The position numbers and the translations under genes are program-made. The notes beneath the pieces are model-generated. The model searched no databases. It was not told the DNA's origin and saw nothing but the letters and a program-made list of their open reading frames with translations. Shown piece after piece: positions 49,139 to 60,300 of a stretch of 64,000 nucleotides of DNA (within the stretch, counting starts at the first letter, position 1; each line of letters opens with the position of its first letter). This DNA comes from Limonium bicolor. Lineage: Eukaryota > Streptophyta > Magnoliopsida > Caryophyllales > Plumbaginaceae. The stretch lies in assembly GCA_023374045.1 (NCBI GenBank), contig CM041783.1, forward strand, positions 119,227,503 to 119,291,502, in the 5' to 3' direction.

Positions 49139-49518
49139 GAACATGGTGGAGAGCGCAGAGCACGCGTGCCCAAGCATCATCAAAAATGTTGCATTTCTTT
49201 TCTTGATTAGTTGTCTTTCAACTTTTGTAGTTGTTAGTTCCCTTGACCATTTTCGGTAGTTTTCCTGAGTTTGTAATTTCCAGCATTATTCTTCTTGTTG
49301 AATAAAACATAGTTCCATTTTCATAATCTTTGTGCAAAGCATTATTCATTAATTCGAAAAACTAAAAAAAAGAGCACTCACGTTTTTCAAGGATCACGAA
49401 GTAATCATTTTCTGACTATGCAATGGAATACAAAGACTTACATTTTGTTTCTGAAAATCTGAACATGCCTAACCAAACACTGCAACTCACAACCCACAAA
49501 GAGGTTCAAGGTCCACAT
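49139..49518 (+). other. Element E spacer after gag
   Basis: About 380 bp, A/T-rich, aligning in reverse with D near 37330-37660. No gene or repeat is recognised. Confidence 0.6.
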
Positions 49519-50558
49519 CTATTGAATTGTTGTCGCAAACCCCAAAATCAATACTAGGGGCAATCTAAGTTTAAGTTCGTCATCTTTTATCTTTTGTTTA
49601 AATGTGCGAACGAGTTTCGGAGTGAAAATCTCGCGAGAATGTCTTGAGTGGAAAAACCATGAGCGAACGAGCGTGTCACTTTTACGCGACTCCGGTGAGA
49701 CCACATTCAAAGGTGAGGTAAACGGCGTAACTCCGACCGAAGGAGATAATTTGTAGATTTACACTTAGACCTGCGAAAAGTAACAAAGAAAGGATACACA
49801 ACTATTAGGGATGACGAAGCACCTAGGTACAGCACCACACATCCAAAAGCTTGTGAACCCTGACATCACACCCTAGGCACCCCCGCTGAGCTTTTGATAT
49901 ATGACCTCTTTTACAACACTACAAACTCCACAGAATAAGCCAGCCAATGGTGAATACCCGACCCGGTGACCAAAGGATGCAAGGAGCCCGACTTCCGAAC
50001 AGCAACTTCACAAGTCCAAAGAAGCAGAACTGCTACCAGCATGACGGAGTGATCCGCAAATGGCCCCAAAGTGGCACAGGATCCAAATGCGCTAACATCA
50101 AAAACAGCTCTCAAAGTTCAAAACCGGGAAACACAAGAACCCCGGAGGAAAAGAGACTCAAAGAAAGGCAAACCTGGAAAGCCTCGAAGTAATCCAAAAT
50201 CAGTAGAAAGAGAGAAGGCGCAAGGAACAACCCAAAAGTTCTAAGTTCCAAGCTCATAAGCGAAGTCATCACGAAGTAGCCAAACGACTTCAAGGCAAAG
50301 AAGACAAGTCCGAGAGAAGGTGGAAGTTGCAGCTTTGGTCACCCTTATAGCTCCACATACCTGAAATATCCCTCCATGGTCCCGTTGTCTTTCATCACAC
50401 CCCATGGCCATGTTATAAGCTTTAAAGACTTCCGACTTGATAGTTGTGTATCCAATCACGTGAAAGTAACAGATCGAATGCGTAAATTCATCAAATATCG
50501 AATTCAATGGTCTAGAAGTTGTGACCGTAGGGGAGGAACAAGTGCAAACACCAAACAC
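49519..50558 (-). CDS. Antisense ORF zone of element E (decayed)
   Basis: Matches D 36340-37330, again antisense to its element. Parts are 50558-50241 (105 aa, starts MFGVCT, contains CYFHVIGYTT and KSEVF), 50114-49911 (67 aa, with MLVAVLLLWT) and 49710-49519 (contains SWFFHSRHSRE). The first part is longer here than in D, where an early stop follows. The frames are not continuous. Opposite-strand frames over 49947-50192 are lysine-rich and also recur in D. It resembles the antisense ORF reported for Tat elements; the function is unknown. Confidence 0.4.
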
Positions 50559-50644
50559 GCCGAGTGTAGGTTAGGAAACACCACGTGAAAACATAAGCCT
50601 TGACCCTGTGAGGACGAGACTCGTTCGCACGTTTAATAAAAGAA

Positions 50645-50750
50645 AATACTGGGGGCAATCGATCGTTCCGATCGATTGCCATGAACTCTAGCTCAGATTG
50701 TCTTAAGGGAAAATACTGGGGGCAATTGTTGGTTCCAACAATTGCTATGA
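50645..50750. repeat. Paired palindromes (E)
   Basis: GGCAATCGATCG-(3)-CGATCGATTGCC at about 50653-50680 and GGCAATTGTTGG-(4)-CCAACAATTGC at about 50712-50737, each preceded by AAAATACTGGG. Sequences differ from D, yet both arms remain paired. Confidence 0.8.
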
Positions 50751-50796
50751 CAACACCAATTGGAACCCAAAGCCCTTACCTCCACACCACCACTAC

Positions 50797-50960
50797 ACAG
50801 GCCCACAAAAGCCTTTACCTGCACCTCGAACACCACAAGCCCACAAAAGCCTTTACCTGCACATCAAACACCACAAGCCCACATAAGCCTTTACTTTCAC
50901 ACCATACACCACACAAGCCCAAACCACTACACAGGCCCACATAAGCCCTTACCTTTACAT
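50797..50960. repeat. 38-bp repeat, about 4 units (E)
   Basis: GCCCACAAAAGCC or GCCCACATAAGCC at about 50801, 50839, 50877 and 50935. Confidence 0.8.
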
Positions 50961-51239
50961 CATACACTATACCCCACCGATGGCATGTTCATCTCCTAGG
51001 AGATAAATTACAAGTCCGAAATCTATGGTCAGGAAATGATAATTTCACCTTCCTTTTCAGTAAACAGAATTTTCTTCAAACACTGCCACGTTTGGCACCT
51101 TTTCCAACAAATTCATGTTTTGGACGAGTATCTTTCATATATTTTGATTGTATACATCTTATCATCATTGCCATGTTTGGCACTCCAGTAATCAGTTCTC
51201 ATCATTTGCACGAGACCATTATCTTCCTAACTCATTTTT

Positions 51240-51680
51240 AGTTCGAGACCCAAAGCGGTGCGAGGCCCTGCAGTTTCCTCATTCAGTACGAGACCTAGCA
51301 TCTTCATTCAGTGCAAGACCCATCTTTTCCTTCAGTGCGAGACCTACCATCTTCATCAGTGCGAGACCCATCATTTTCAAGACTTTAGTACAAGACATCT
51401 TCATTCAGTGCGTGACCCAGAATTAGTGCGGAATCCAGCTTTTTTCTTCATCCATTTAGTACGAGACTTCAGTGCGAGACCAAGCATCTTCATCAGTGCG
51501 AGCCCATCAATTTCGTCAGTGCGAGACCCATCATCTTCATCAGTGCGAGACCTGTCATCTTCATCAGTGCGAGACCTATCATCTTCATCAGTGCGAGACC
51601 TATCGTCATCATCCAGCGCGAGACCAGTACGAGACCTAGTATCATCTTCAGTGCGAGACAAGTACGAGACAGAGCGTGAT
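51240..51680. repeat. GTGCGAGACC minisatellite (E)
   Basis: More than ten CAGTGCGAGACC words with CATCTTCAT-type linkers, spacing mostly 22-26 bp. Long open frames here (51258-51746 plus; 51401-51759 minus) repeat SVRDLSSS or SRTDEDD and are repeat artefacts. GGCAATAAGTCCCC motifs at 51700-52180 follow. Confidence 0.85.
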
Positions 51681-52264
51681 CTAAGTTGGCGGGGCAGAGG
51701 CAATAAGTCCCCATCTTCATGTCAACTTCTTGGGAGAAACAACTAGTGGGCAGTGGCAATAAGTCCCCTTGGTGATCTAGAAGTTATCCCAGCACCCCAG
51801 TTGGTGGGCAGAGGCAATAAGTCCCCATAGTATACCAACAAGGAGCATTGGCACGGGTTTCGGTCCCCAGAAGCATCCGAACGTCATTTGCATCATTTTC
51901 CTCATCTACATTTGCACCCATATCATTTGCATCATTTTCATCATCTACATTTTCATCGCTTTCATTTGCATCATCTTCATATCATCCATCTGCATTACCC
52001 AGGCGCGTCACAAGACCTGGCGACAGAAAAGTTGGCGAGGTGATGGCAATAAATCCTCCAGTGCGATGTCAATTATTTTGGGATCAACGAATGGTGGGCG
52101 ATGGCAATAAGTCCCCAGGGTTTTTACCAGGAGTTATCCCTGCACACCGGCTTGGGGGGCGATGGCAATAAGTCCACATTGGGTCCAGCCAGGAGCATCG
52201 GCACGGGTTTCGGTCCCCAGAAGCATCCGAGCATCATCAACATTCTTGCATCTACACATTACTT

Positions 52265-52770
52265 CATCTTTTAGGTAGTCAACGCCTTAGAATAGCTTGA
52301 CATCATTTTCATCACTTTAGGTAGTCAGCGCCTTAGAATAGCTCGACAACATATCGTCACTTTAGGTAGTCAGCGCCTTAGAATAGTTCGACAACATTTC
52401 ATCACTTTAGGTAGTCAGCGCCTTAGAATAGCTCGACAACATATCATCATTTTAGGTAGTCAGCGCCTTAGAATAGCTTGACAACATATCATCACTTTAG
52501 GTAGTCACGCCTTAGAATAGCTTGACATCATATCATCATTAGGTAGTCAACGCCTTAGAATAGCTTGACATCATATCATCCTTACAGGTAGTCAACGCCT
52601 TAGAATAGCTTGACATCATATCATCCTTATAGGTAGTCGACGCCTTAGAATAGTCTGACATCAGCATCATCATCATATCATCCTCATAGGTAGTCAACGC
52701 CTTAGAATCGCTTGACATCCCTTCCACTTTACTCATAGGTAGTCAGCGCCTTAGAATAGCTCGACACAAC
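52265..52770. repeat. About 45-bp minisatellite, 11 units (E)
   Basis: GGTAGTCAGCGCCTTAGAAT recurs with GCCTTAGAATAG at about 52284, 52330, 52374, 52420, 52465, 52509, 52551, 52597, 52641, 52699 and 52748. It is the reverse complement of the D array. Confidence 0.9.
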
Positions 52771-52869
52771 TTGCTAGATTTCAAATGGCATACGAGGTCT
52801 TTTAGGATCCAGAATTTTGGGGTATCACTCAAGCGTCAACCAGTCTTTTCATCTTCATTACAAAGCCTA

Positions 52870-52886
52870 GTTGACGGGGGGCAATC
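52870..52886 (+). other. Element E polypurine tract
   Basis: GTTGACGGGGGGCAATC directly before the LTR start TGTTATACCC. Confidence 0.85.
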
Positions 52887-54645
52887 TGTTATACCCAAAA
52901 TTTCAACCCCCCCGGAGGGAAGTCTCTACTAATAGGCTAGTAGCAAGGGTTCCCAGTTCGAATCGGCACGTTTCAGAGTACTAGGGACAGCTTAGTCGTC
53001 TCCAAGGGCATTTTCGTAATTTTTTAAGGCTCCTAAGCCCCCTATAGGCTTTCTCTCTCCTCCAAATAAGGTCAAATAAATTCAAATGCTTTGAAATTTT
53101 AACCCATGATAAAGGATGACATTTGAAGCATAATGGCGTTGGAATTTTGATTTTTCGAATTTCCAATAATTTTCTAGCAATTTCTGATTGAATCTGACGG
53201 GAAATTGAATTTAAAAATATCCCAATATCCAAAAAATTCGATTCCACTTTAGAAAAATCAGAAATATCATCCTTTACCCTTGTGTAAAATTTTATAATCA
53301 AATTCCTTTTGGAAGCCCTTGAGCTAAAACGTCGGTAAATCTCAGTTTTTACCGGATTTTTCTATCTTTAAGGAAGCCTATATAAGGAACCTTACCCCAT
53401 GATCAAATGAGAACTTCAAGAACCCCAAGCAACCAGAAAACCTAGCCGTCTCATTCTCCTCACGTTTTTACACATCCAAGCACCAAAATCACGTCAAAAA
53501 TCTCTCGAAACCACCACTTAAACACACTTTTCAACTCCTAACACATCAACAATCATCAAACATCAACCAAACCACCTCCAAAACGTGAAGAACATCATCA
53601 ACAATCAACAACCAGAAGCCCGGGTCGAACTCAATCCGGAACCGGCATCATCGGAGCCTCCGAAGAATCCCAACGTGAAGAATCATCTTGAATTCGAAGG
53701 TAAAACAGGTTACAATCCAACTTTTCTGATTCCCCACGGCCTTGTTAACTCTCTGTCAAATTTTGGGTTTAAACTAACCTTTTTACGCTTCTGTACTGTT
53801 GTTTGATTAAGCCTCTGTCAGATAACTTGTTTGCTAAGTTTCGTGCTTAATTCGAATTCAAATTGAAAACTTTCAATCACTAACGTCTTGTACATCTTTC
53901 AGGCTACACACCCTTAAAATTTGAGCTCAAAACACCCTCGGGAACCTTCTGAAAACCCCTGTCCGTGGGTGGTCCGTGACCTCGGACCTATGGTCCGGGA
54001 CCTCGGACGCGTTGTCCGAGACCACGGACACCCACGGACGGCGGCGGGATTTTAAAAATTCAAAATTTAGGTTTTTTCTAATGATGTCCGGGCCCACGGA
54101 CAGCCTGTCCGTGGCCCCGGACTTTGCAAATTTTTGTTTTCCTTTAATTTCGACTCTTCTGTGTATTTAGGTTAACTGGGGTCCGTGGTCTCGGACATTA
54201 GGTCCGTGGCTACGGACGGAAATGAAATTTGACCTAATTCTGCCTCCGAAACCCTAGTTTAGGTAATTTCACTTTTCACTTTATTTCTCTGTCAAAAAAA
54301 ATGCTAAAAACAAAAAAAACAGAAGCTCGCGCACTTAGGTTAAAACGACTCGTAATAAGCCGTAAATAAACTAAGTAGAGGAAAAACGACTTAGGAAGGG
54401 TAATGAAAGTAATTGAACCCTAATTAAGTCGAATATCAAGCCCCCGAACCCGAACTCTCCTTTCCTAATTTAATCTAGGTCAAAATTAGGTGGCGACTCA
54501 TAATAGGTTCCAGTGAGCTAGCTTAGGTTTTAATAATTATTGTTATATGACATAGTTATTAATCTTAGGTTATAAGTGGACCTAAAACCCGATTAGATCC
54601 TAATCAACTTAATCCACATAGGATAGGGTTTAAAATCGAGGCTCA
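52887..54645 (+). mobile_element. Element E: 3' LTR
   Basis: 1759 bp, ending AAAATCGAGGCTCA at 54645. In its first kilobase it is closer to the D LTR (for example GGCGTTGGAATTTTGATTTTTCG) than to its own 5' LTR. A GTCCG/CGGAC cluster is at 53955-54225. It interrupts an Athila-like gag. Confidence 0.9.
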
Positions 54646-55137
54646 CAACTTCTCATAAAACCTCTCCGTCATCAGCTCCCAGGTAGTGATGATACCTGGT
54701 GGTAGACGGTGGAACCACTTCGATGCTTCCCCTGATAGACTGTGCTGAAATAGGCACAGCCGAGCATACTCCTCCAGCCCCTGAGACATCCCCAACGAAT
54801 CCAGATGGACTAAGAAACGATGGACATGGTCGAGCGCATCAGCCGGGTCTGCGCCTGAGAAGGTCCCTGCTGGATGATTCCTGACAGCATTTGTTTGATG
54901 GCTCGGTTTCAGCTTTTGCCATTCTGCTGTTAATTCTGTGAGGTTCGGTAGAGTCACAGGTCCTCTTCTAGGAGCAGCTGGCGGGCGATTAATTCTTCCC
55001 AATGTGGACTGCTCATTATTTACCGGTCCGTTGGCAGCCATGGTGAAGGTGAGTGCTCTTCTCGCCCTACGAGCGGTACGGTTGATCTCTGGGTCTAAAT
55101 TGAATCTTGGTGGGCCTTGAGATCGGGTGCCGTGCAT
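54646..55137 (-). pseudogene. gag: Athila-like gag, 5' part only
   Basis: 164 codons from an ATG at 55137. Features are a basic start with DPEINRTARRARRA, then LTELTAEWQKL, and a capsid-like core ARLCLFQHSLSGEASKWFHRL followed by LPPGIITTWELMTERFYEKL, the typical Athila pattern (F..SL...A..W...LPPG.ITTW....F..K). The frame ends where the E 3' LTR starts; its first bases on this strand, TGA, form the stop. The rest of gag and all of pol are missing. Family placement is also supported by the PBS at 55225. Confidence 0.8.
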
Positions 55138-55242
55138 TCACCAAACACCTTCACAGTTACACAAAACAAATTAAATAAAATAAAAACAATTGACAACCAA
55201 GGCAAAGGACTTGACAAAGTCAAGTCCCCGGCAACGGCGCCA
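55138..55242 (-). other. Athila-like leader and PBS (tRNA-Asp type)
   Basis: 55225-55242 on the minus strand is TGGCGCCGTTGCCGGGGA, the classic Athila-type PBS, three bases inside the LTR. The leader to the gag ATG is only about 90 bp. Confidence 0.85.
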
Positions 55243-55245
55243 TTT

Positions 55246-56860
55246 TGCAAACAGATAAATTGATATACTAAAATCTATGAAATTAAACCTAGAAAGTAGC
55301 AAATCAATAAGTCTCTGTCGGGTTGCAAAAATCCCGGTCACTATAGTATAGAAAGTTAAGCAACCAGATATCGAACCGCGAGACTTGAATAAATAAGCCT
55401 AAGTCCTAAGAAAACTGGAAATTCAGGGGGTTGTGAATTGTTTTTGTGATTGAATTGAATAAATGCAAATCAAAGTTCAAATAAACAATAAATGAAAGTG
55501 AATGATGAGTTTGATAAAGTGAGTGGAACTCCGGGTTCGGGTCGTTCTTTACTAGTTGAATCTAGTAACATCTACAATTCAATTATGAGAAACGGAAAGG
55601 CCAATTCTTTCTATCTCTTCAGTGCTAAATCCTAGTCCATTGAAGAGCTCACCTATCAGAACATGTCAACTCTAATCTAGCAGTTGGCAAAACACATATA
55701 GGCGGAATAAGCGCGAAGAATTGTTAATGTTTGTAGAAAAGATTATCTATCCGACTAATCTCTCCCCAAATCCCCAGGTTAATTCGAACTCCCTATTAGT
55801 CACCTTGTCTGATCCTAATAGGTTTCGCAGAACAACTCTATAAACTCGCGAAATTAATAGAGAAGATGAATGATAATCATTAACCTGGAAACAATCCGTT
55901 ACAGTCGCATAATCAAATTGCAGAATTCTTAACTACATTGTATCCATTATGAACAACCCTACCCCAGAGTTAATCCCTACTAGCCAGACATTGCAAAAAA
56001 GTAAATAAATACAATCAACATGGAATTCATCTAAAGGAAGAAAAACCCTCGAGTTGAACGATTATCCAGAATCAATGGCTGCAGGCGCAAGGTTGAAGAT
56101 GATGGACTGACTCCCTTCTGCTGAAGCTCCTCCTCAATGCTGATCGAATGCTTGATGAATGGGAATGAAGATGAAGCTGATGCTGATGGTCTGGGTGAAT
56201 GGAAGGAGCGTAGTTTTTCAGCGTGAGAGTGTTGTCATGTGGTGATCGGTAATGAATCATCTTCCTCTCATCTAATTAGGTCATTAAATAGAGTTTCCTT
56301 CCTCTTTCTCCCTTCAAAACGCCGAGCTTCTGCTGAATTTTTAGTCGTGTCCGAACATTGGTCCGACCTTCAATGTTCGGACACAATGCTTTGAGCGCTC
56401 TAATTCAGAAAGTTTCGACTTGTGTCCGAACTTGGATGTTCGGACACAAGTTCGGACATGCTCTGTACGACAGACTCCCGACTTTTCTCATTGTGAATCG
56501 CAGACCATGTCCGAACTTAGGCGTTCGGACTGAAGTTCGGACATTCCATCAGGCGCAGCACACGAACTCTCGACTTGCGTCCGAACTTCGAAGTTCGGAC
56601 ACAAGCTCGGACACACCTTCAAAGTCCTCCAAATTCATCGTTCTGACTCCAATTCGACCCCCGTTTGTTGCATCATCTCCCTTGTGAGTTAATCTACTGT
56701 TTCCTTGGCTTTTCTCTACATTTTAACATAGAAAAAGGTATCAACCCTTAACAAACAACAAACCAAAGGAAAACGTATGACAAGTGTGGAATATTATCAA
56801 TGCGCGTAAGAAAAATAGGCATTCAGGACCACTAAAACCATTCATATTTCACACTCATCA
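55246..56860 (-). mobile_element. Athila-like 5' LTR
   Basis: Minus-strand start TGATGAGTGTGAAA at 56860 and end CTGTTTGCA at 55246, 1615 bp. No gene inside; open frames at 56072-56687 are not conserved domains. A GTCCG/CGGAC cluster lies at 56345-56620. Confidence 0.8.
56345..56620. repeat. GTCCGAAC/GTTCGGAC palindrome cluster, Athila-like LTR
   Basis: Four groups with GTCCG at about 56349, 56424, 56509 and 56579 (spacing 70-85 bp), each followed by one or two TTCGGAC copies, as in GTCCGAACTTGGATGTTCGGAC. Confidence 0.85.
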
Positions 56861-57259
56861 ATGTTCCGGTCTGAGTTGGTTATGGTGTGCGTATGAGAGG
56901 TGTGTTTGGTTCTTTGGATAGGGGCGTCTTCTAAGAGTTGAGTGTTCCTTCTATGTCTTTAGTCAAAGTCTTCAGTAATCTTCTACTATGCCCTAATGTC
57001 AGTCAGCCAGCAACGAGTGTGAGTGTTGCTCCTGTTTCTTCAGCCTTAGCTTTCAGAAATCTTTGCTTCGTTTCTTCGGTCAGCGAGTCAGTTAACAAGT
57101 TCTGAGTGTTAGCTTTGTGACGTGTGAGCTTCTGAGATTTGAGGGTTTCCTTTCGGGGGTGTGAGTGTTCGTAATTAATGTTCCGGCAAAAGTGCATTTG
57201 CTTGTATTCTGGATTTCGTCGAATTTCAAGGAAGAAATTCATTTTTAAGAGGGGTATAA
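56861..57259 (+). mobile_element. 3' internal end of a chromovirus-like element
   Basis: The last 17 codons before the LTR (57209-57259) read ...EFQGRNSFLRGV then stop. This resembles the C-terminal tail of chromovirus integrases near the chromodomain, so this is the end of a Ty3/gypsy pol. Upstream of 57179 the frame is broken and nothing is recognised. The PPT-like AAGAGGGG is at 57248-57254. Confidence 0.5.
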
Positions 57260-58985
57260 TGTTATTCCCCTGATTTTCTTTTTCTTTCGTTTCTGATTCG
57301 CAAAAGGGAGTTTCCTAACATATTGATCTTATGTTGGTTTGTTTATGATATTATTTTGGTATGTAAGTTTATGCTGTGCTAATGGTGATTTTGGCTCTCT
57401 GGTTCAACATTTAAATTCTGGGTTTCTACTGTGTCTGGACTTCCGTCCACACTTGTATGTCTAGATGGGTGTCGTGGACATGTGTATTTAGCGTCAGTTA
57501 TGTAGTGTTCGGACATCCATCCGAACATGTAAGTCCAGACGCGATGCGAGGACGAGTTCTAGATTTACATTTTGGTATGTGTCTGATCATGTAAATCCGG
57601 TCACATGTCCGGACACCTCGTAAAGTTTTTCTCGGACAATGCCTGGACTTGTAAGTCTGGACATATGTTCAGACATCTCTTGATTTTGAAACTGACTTGC
57701 GTCCAGACTTGTGACCCGGACGTAAGTTTGGACGCGTGTATGTGCTGTCCTCGGGTGTGTCCGGGCATGCAACATCGGACACATGTCCGAAACGTTTCTT
57801 TGTTTTGCGTAACTTCCTCGTTTGAGCTCCGTTTTGATCGATGTTTGTGATGTTGTGTTCCTCTCAGTGTGTGCTGTCTATTTTCATGTGTTTTGGTCTA
57901 TGATTTTGAGTATTTTCACTTTAATGTCTTTGTTATGTTTCCGAACTTTGACTTGCTCTGAAGGAGTGTTTGAGCTTCTACGTTCTTTTTGGCTTACGTG
58001 TTTGCTAGTTGGTATATGACTTAAGTTTTGCTAAGGACTTCTGGTTCATTTGATAAGCTTCTATTTTCCATTATGTTCTGTTTAAAGGCTTTTGCTTTGA
58101 TTGGCAAAGCTTTTGTTCTGGGGACCTAGATGTTTAGCTTTTGATCCTTGGATAGTCAGGTCGAGCTGTCCCATAGCATGCGCAGGAATTCCTTTTGTTT
58201 TGTTCCTCGGGTTCCCTTCTGTTTCGTCTCTCAGGGTCCCTTGGATGTTTAGTGACCGACGGGTCCATAACTGTCTCTACAGCTTTTGTGTGGGATCAAC
58301 GGATCCATAGGGCCATGGTGTTACCCTTCTGATGTGTTAGGTGGTGTCTAGGGTCCCACCTCTTTTGTTACGAGTTCCATTATGAACTTCTTTGTCTATT
58401 GTCTGCTCTGCTTTGGTTTAAAACTTCTTCTCTGTTCACTCAGCTTCCATCTCTCCTTTGATTTAATAAGCTTCTATTTCAGTCTCTGGTCTGCTTCTCT
58501 TCAGATTTGATGAAGTTCGTCTTCTATTTGTTTTCTGCTTGGACTTCAGATCTGTTTTGTTACTTATGTAAGTATATGTATATGTTCTGTATAACTGTTT
58601 TGAGCATGCCCAACTGATGAAGTCTGCTGCTTACTGAGTTGTGGTTTGCTCACTCCTATTATATTAACATTTTGCAGATTTTAGATTCTCTGAAGTCTTC
58701 CGCTTCTGCCTTTGTTTCAGATTTGGTATTTAGAGTTGTGACTGTAACTTTGGCCAGAGGCCCTTTGAATTTAGTCTTTGATACGTGTGTTAGTTCGGCT
58801 CTGCTACATGTATTAGTTTCGCTTCCGCTCTGTAATGGATGTTTAAGCTTTGTAATCGTCGTATTCAGTTAATAAAAGTGCATTTTACATCTGATTTGGG
58901 ATTCGTGAGAGTAGCCTTGCGTGTCTTAGGTAGTGAGCGTGTAGCGTGTAATGGTCTCAACCAGGGTGGTTTTTGGGTCGTTACA
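57260..58985 (+). mobile_element. Chromovirus-like 3' LTR
   Basis: Starts TGTTATTCCCCTG and ends GGGTCGTTACA, 1726 bp, directly after the pol tail. Its sister LTR is not in the window. It ends inside a LINE. A repeat cluster is at 57428-57795. Confidence 0.7.
57428..57795. repeat. GTCCGGAC-type cluster, chromovirus-like LTR
   Basis: Repeated modules of the form GTCnGGAC-TTGTAAGTC-GGAC-AyATGTyCGGAC, degraded in places, across about 370 bp. The word TGTAAGTC(C/T)(G/A)GAC recurs at about 57527 and 57650. Confidence 0.75.
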
Positions 58986-60300
58986 AAAGTGCCATTTATT
59001 CTATCTGGGTCCGACGCCTTTTCTTTATCCATCTTCCTGATCACATCAATTACCTTATGGGCCTCGAATTCTTTGTTCAATTCTTCTAGCATCTCGGTCG
59101 ACACCCTATTTTCAACACAAGCAAATAGATGCTCATTTATGTACGAGTGTGAAGAAACTGACTAATCTAGAAAAAGAATCTCTCGCTTCCACCTCGATCT
59201 CGGTCCACAATTTCTTCTTTGAACCATCTCTATTTCCCAACTTCAAAATCTCATTTTCTTCTCTCTAGAATTTTCTTTTATGAAGAAAAATCTGGTATTT
59301 TTGTCCTCTGTCCGAAACCAATTATGCCTTGCTCTCTAGGCCCATCTTAATTACTTCCTCCTGAAGTAATAACTTATCAGTCTCTCCCGAAATTACGATC
59401 TTCTCGACATTAAATCGTTCAACTCCTCTCTCTTCCCATCAAGCCTCTTTCTATCCAATGTCCTCTGGTTCATTTCCCGAACTTTTGATTTGTTCCCCCA
59501 CCCAGAACTCCATCTATAAACGAGCCATGCCAGGCTTTATCCTCTTGCCAACAACTCTTCACGATTCTCTTACATCCTTCTACTTTTGCCTTACAATCCT
59601 CAAATAGGCCTTGCCCCTATACACCCCATATAGGATTTAACGTAGCTCTGGTCGGGCGATGATCCGACCTGGCTCAACCTAGTTGAAAATCCCTTACTTT
59701 CAAGACAGTTTCCCCTCATTCTCAGTCGCCAGCGCTCTATCAATTCTACTCAACAAATTGTCACCCTCCTTTCTTAGATTTGTGAAAGTAAACTTGTCCC
59801 TAACATAGCCCAGGTCCAGCAGACCTCACACCTCTACACATAATCTGAATTCCTTCTTCAATTTTCTATTTCTCCTACCTCTTCCCTGAAGCTCCAAGGC
59901 GAACATTACCTCGTTTAGGTCCCCAAAAACCATCCATGGACCTACTTGGGTCATACAAATCTCTCAGTAAAGCCCAAGTTTTGTTCCTTTCGTCCTAGTA
60001 CGACCAGCCATAAACTTTGTTTCCTCTCCAGCCTTCACCAATCTCCCCATCATTAACCCAAAAATCAATATGATGCAAGGATTTTGATCGAACCTCCACA
60101 TGCACTTTCTTTTTCCAGAGCAAACACAAACCACCACTTCTTCCAACCAAGTCCACCACCACCCCCTTATACTTTTTACACTACTACAGATACGGTCTGT
60201 GGCAACGTTTTAATCCCAACACACCACTTAATTTACACTTTTTCCAAAGCTGACGATAATACTTGTTAACATTTTCCCATCACTTTGTATTAGTGTTGGC
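58986..60300 (-). pseudogene. L1-type LINE remnant (endonuclease, start of RT)
   Basis: On the minus strand from about 60180 leftwards: GRSGGLCLLWKK, HIDFWVNDGE, WALLRDLYDPSRSMDGF and FGDLNEV, then DLGYVRDKFTFTN, LSRIDRALA and SDHRPT. These are the ordered motifs of the plant L1 apurinic-type endonuclease. Next come WFRTEDKNTRFF near 59300 and, at 59104-58986, EELNKEFEAHKVIDVIRKM with KASDPDRINGTF, the start of the reverse transcriptase (usually KAPGPDGF). Stops and frameshifts break the frame, so it is dead. The rest of RT was cut off by the LTR ending at 58985. The 5' end is not sharply defined. Confidence 0.8.

Noticed and set aside
51258..51759. Long open frames of 162, 100 and 88 aa on both strands
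   Set aside because: All three read the GTGCGAGACC minisatellite in different frames; none has a domain.
52915..52970. B-box-like AGTTCGAATC in the E 3' LTR suggesting a tRNA
   Set aside because: No A box or stems at the right distance; the other LTRs do not keep it.
58639..58872. 77-aa open frame in the chromovirus-like LTR
   Set aside because: It lies inside the LTR and has no known domain.
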